Positions 5,766 to 5,810 of a stretch of 5,810 nt of DNA are shown one piece after another. The notes below the pieces were generated by a model that did no database searches, had not been told where the DNA came from, and saw nothing but the letters and a program-made list of their open reading frames with translations. Origin of the DNA: Alistipes sp. (GTDB lineage: Bacteria > Bacteroidota > Bacteroidia > Bacteroidales > Rikenellaceae). A program made the position numbers and the translations under genes. The stretch is taken from contig JAFOYS010000143.1 in NCBI GenBank assembly GCA_017391435.1, positions 1 to 5,810 on the forward strand, given 5' to 3'. The stretch's first letter is position 1. Every line of letters starts with the position of its first letter.

Positions 5766-5810
5766 TTACTCGTGGTGGTAGGGCTCGCCGCGCAGGATTG
5801 TATATGCGCG
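5766..5810 (-). CDS. Possible C-terminus of a minus-strand gene running off the right edge
   Basis: Read on the minus strand from the edge, 14 codons give RAYTILRGEPYHHE and then TAA (5766-5768). The mix of residues looks like a real protein end, and its position past a run of hairpins fits a convergent gene. The evidence is thin because other frames are also open at the edge over this distance. The product cannot be identified. Confidence 0.35.
   Translation of the reverse strand, partial: RAYTILRGEPYHHE

Noticed and set aside
5734..5810. Plus-strand reading LLVVVGLAAQDC at the right edge as a lipoprotein signal peptide
   Set aside because: No ATG or other plausible start precedes it in frame, and the hydrophobic run arises from the complement of the likelier minus-strand gene end.
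1..5810. CRISPR array, tRNA, rRNA, complete insertion sequence
   Set aside because: No regularly spaced repeats, cloverleaf with CCA-type end, rRNA core sequence or transposase frame was seen. The four-way fold at 5489-5608 lacks the T-arm, anticodon and acceptor features of a tRNA.

Overview
The window looks like a piece of a Bacteroidota chromosome, most likely order Bacteroidales. Three things point that way. There is an exact match to the Bacteroidota promoter consensus (TTTG, 19 bases, TACCTTTG) in front of greA. No gene start has a clear Shine-Dalgarno sequence. The gene types, a patatin fused to an outer-membrane barrel and a polyvalent-protein fragment, are familiar from gut Bacteroidales. 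A Rikenellaceae/Alistipes-like source is my guess from general impression only.

Layout from left to right. Bases 1-683 (minus strand) hold the C-terminal part of a large polyvalent, mobile-element-type protein that runs off the left edge and seems to lack its N-terminus. Bases 684-926 have no gene but are dense in repeats: a near-perfect 19-bp-arm palindrome, a degenerate second copy of part of it 112 bases away, a G/C-rich stem-loop and an 11-bp tandem repeat. Bases 927-3317 (minus) encode an outer-membrane patatin-like phospholipase with a POTRA-like region and a C-terminal beta-barrel. Bases 3426-3902 (minus) encode GreA, with its own promoter and a terminator that separates it from the patatin gene. 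Bases 3903-4136 form a divergent promoter region. Bases 4137-5443 (plus) are a tight two-gene unit, a HAD-IIA phosphatase followed 2 bases later by a small putative lipoprotein.

Bases 5444-5765 contain no gene I can support but are packed with potential secondary structure. The most striking part is a 120-base element (5489-5608) that can fold into a compact four-way junction, followed by a chain of further hairpins. The right edge (5766-5810) may be the last 14 codons of a minus-strand gene, which would make this interval a convergent 3' region.

Functionally the window is mostly housekeeping and envelope genes: transcription-elongation rescue (GreA), a surface or outer-membrane lipolytic protein, a small-molecule phosphatase and a lipoprotein. 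The left end carries a trace of a mobile element. I see no CRISPR array, rRNA, tRNA or complete insertion sequence.
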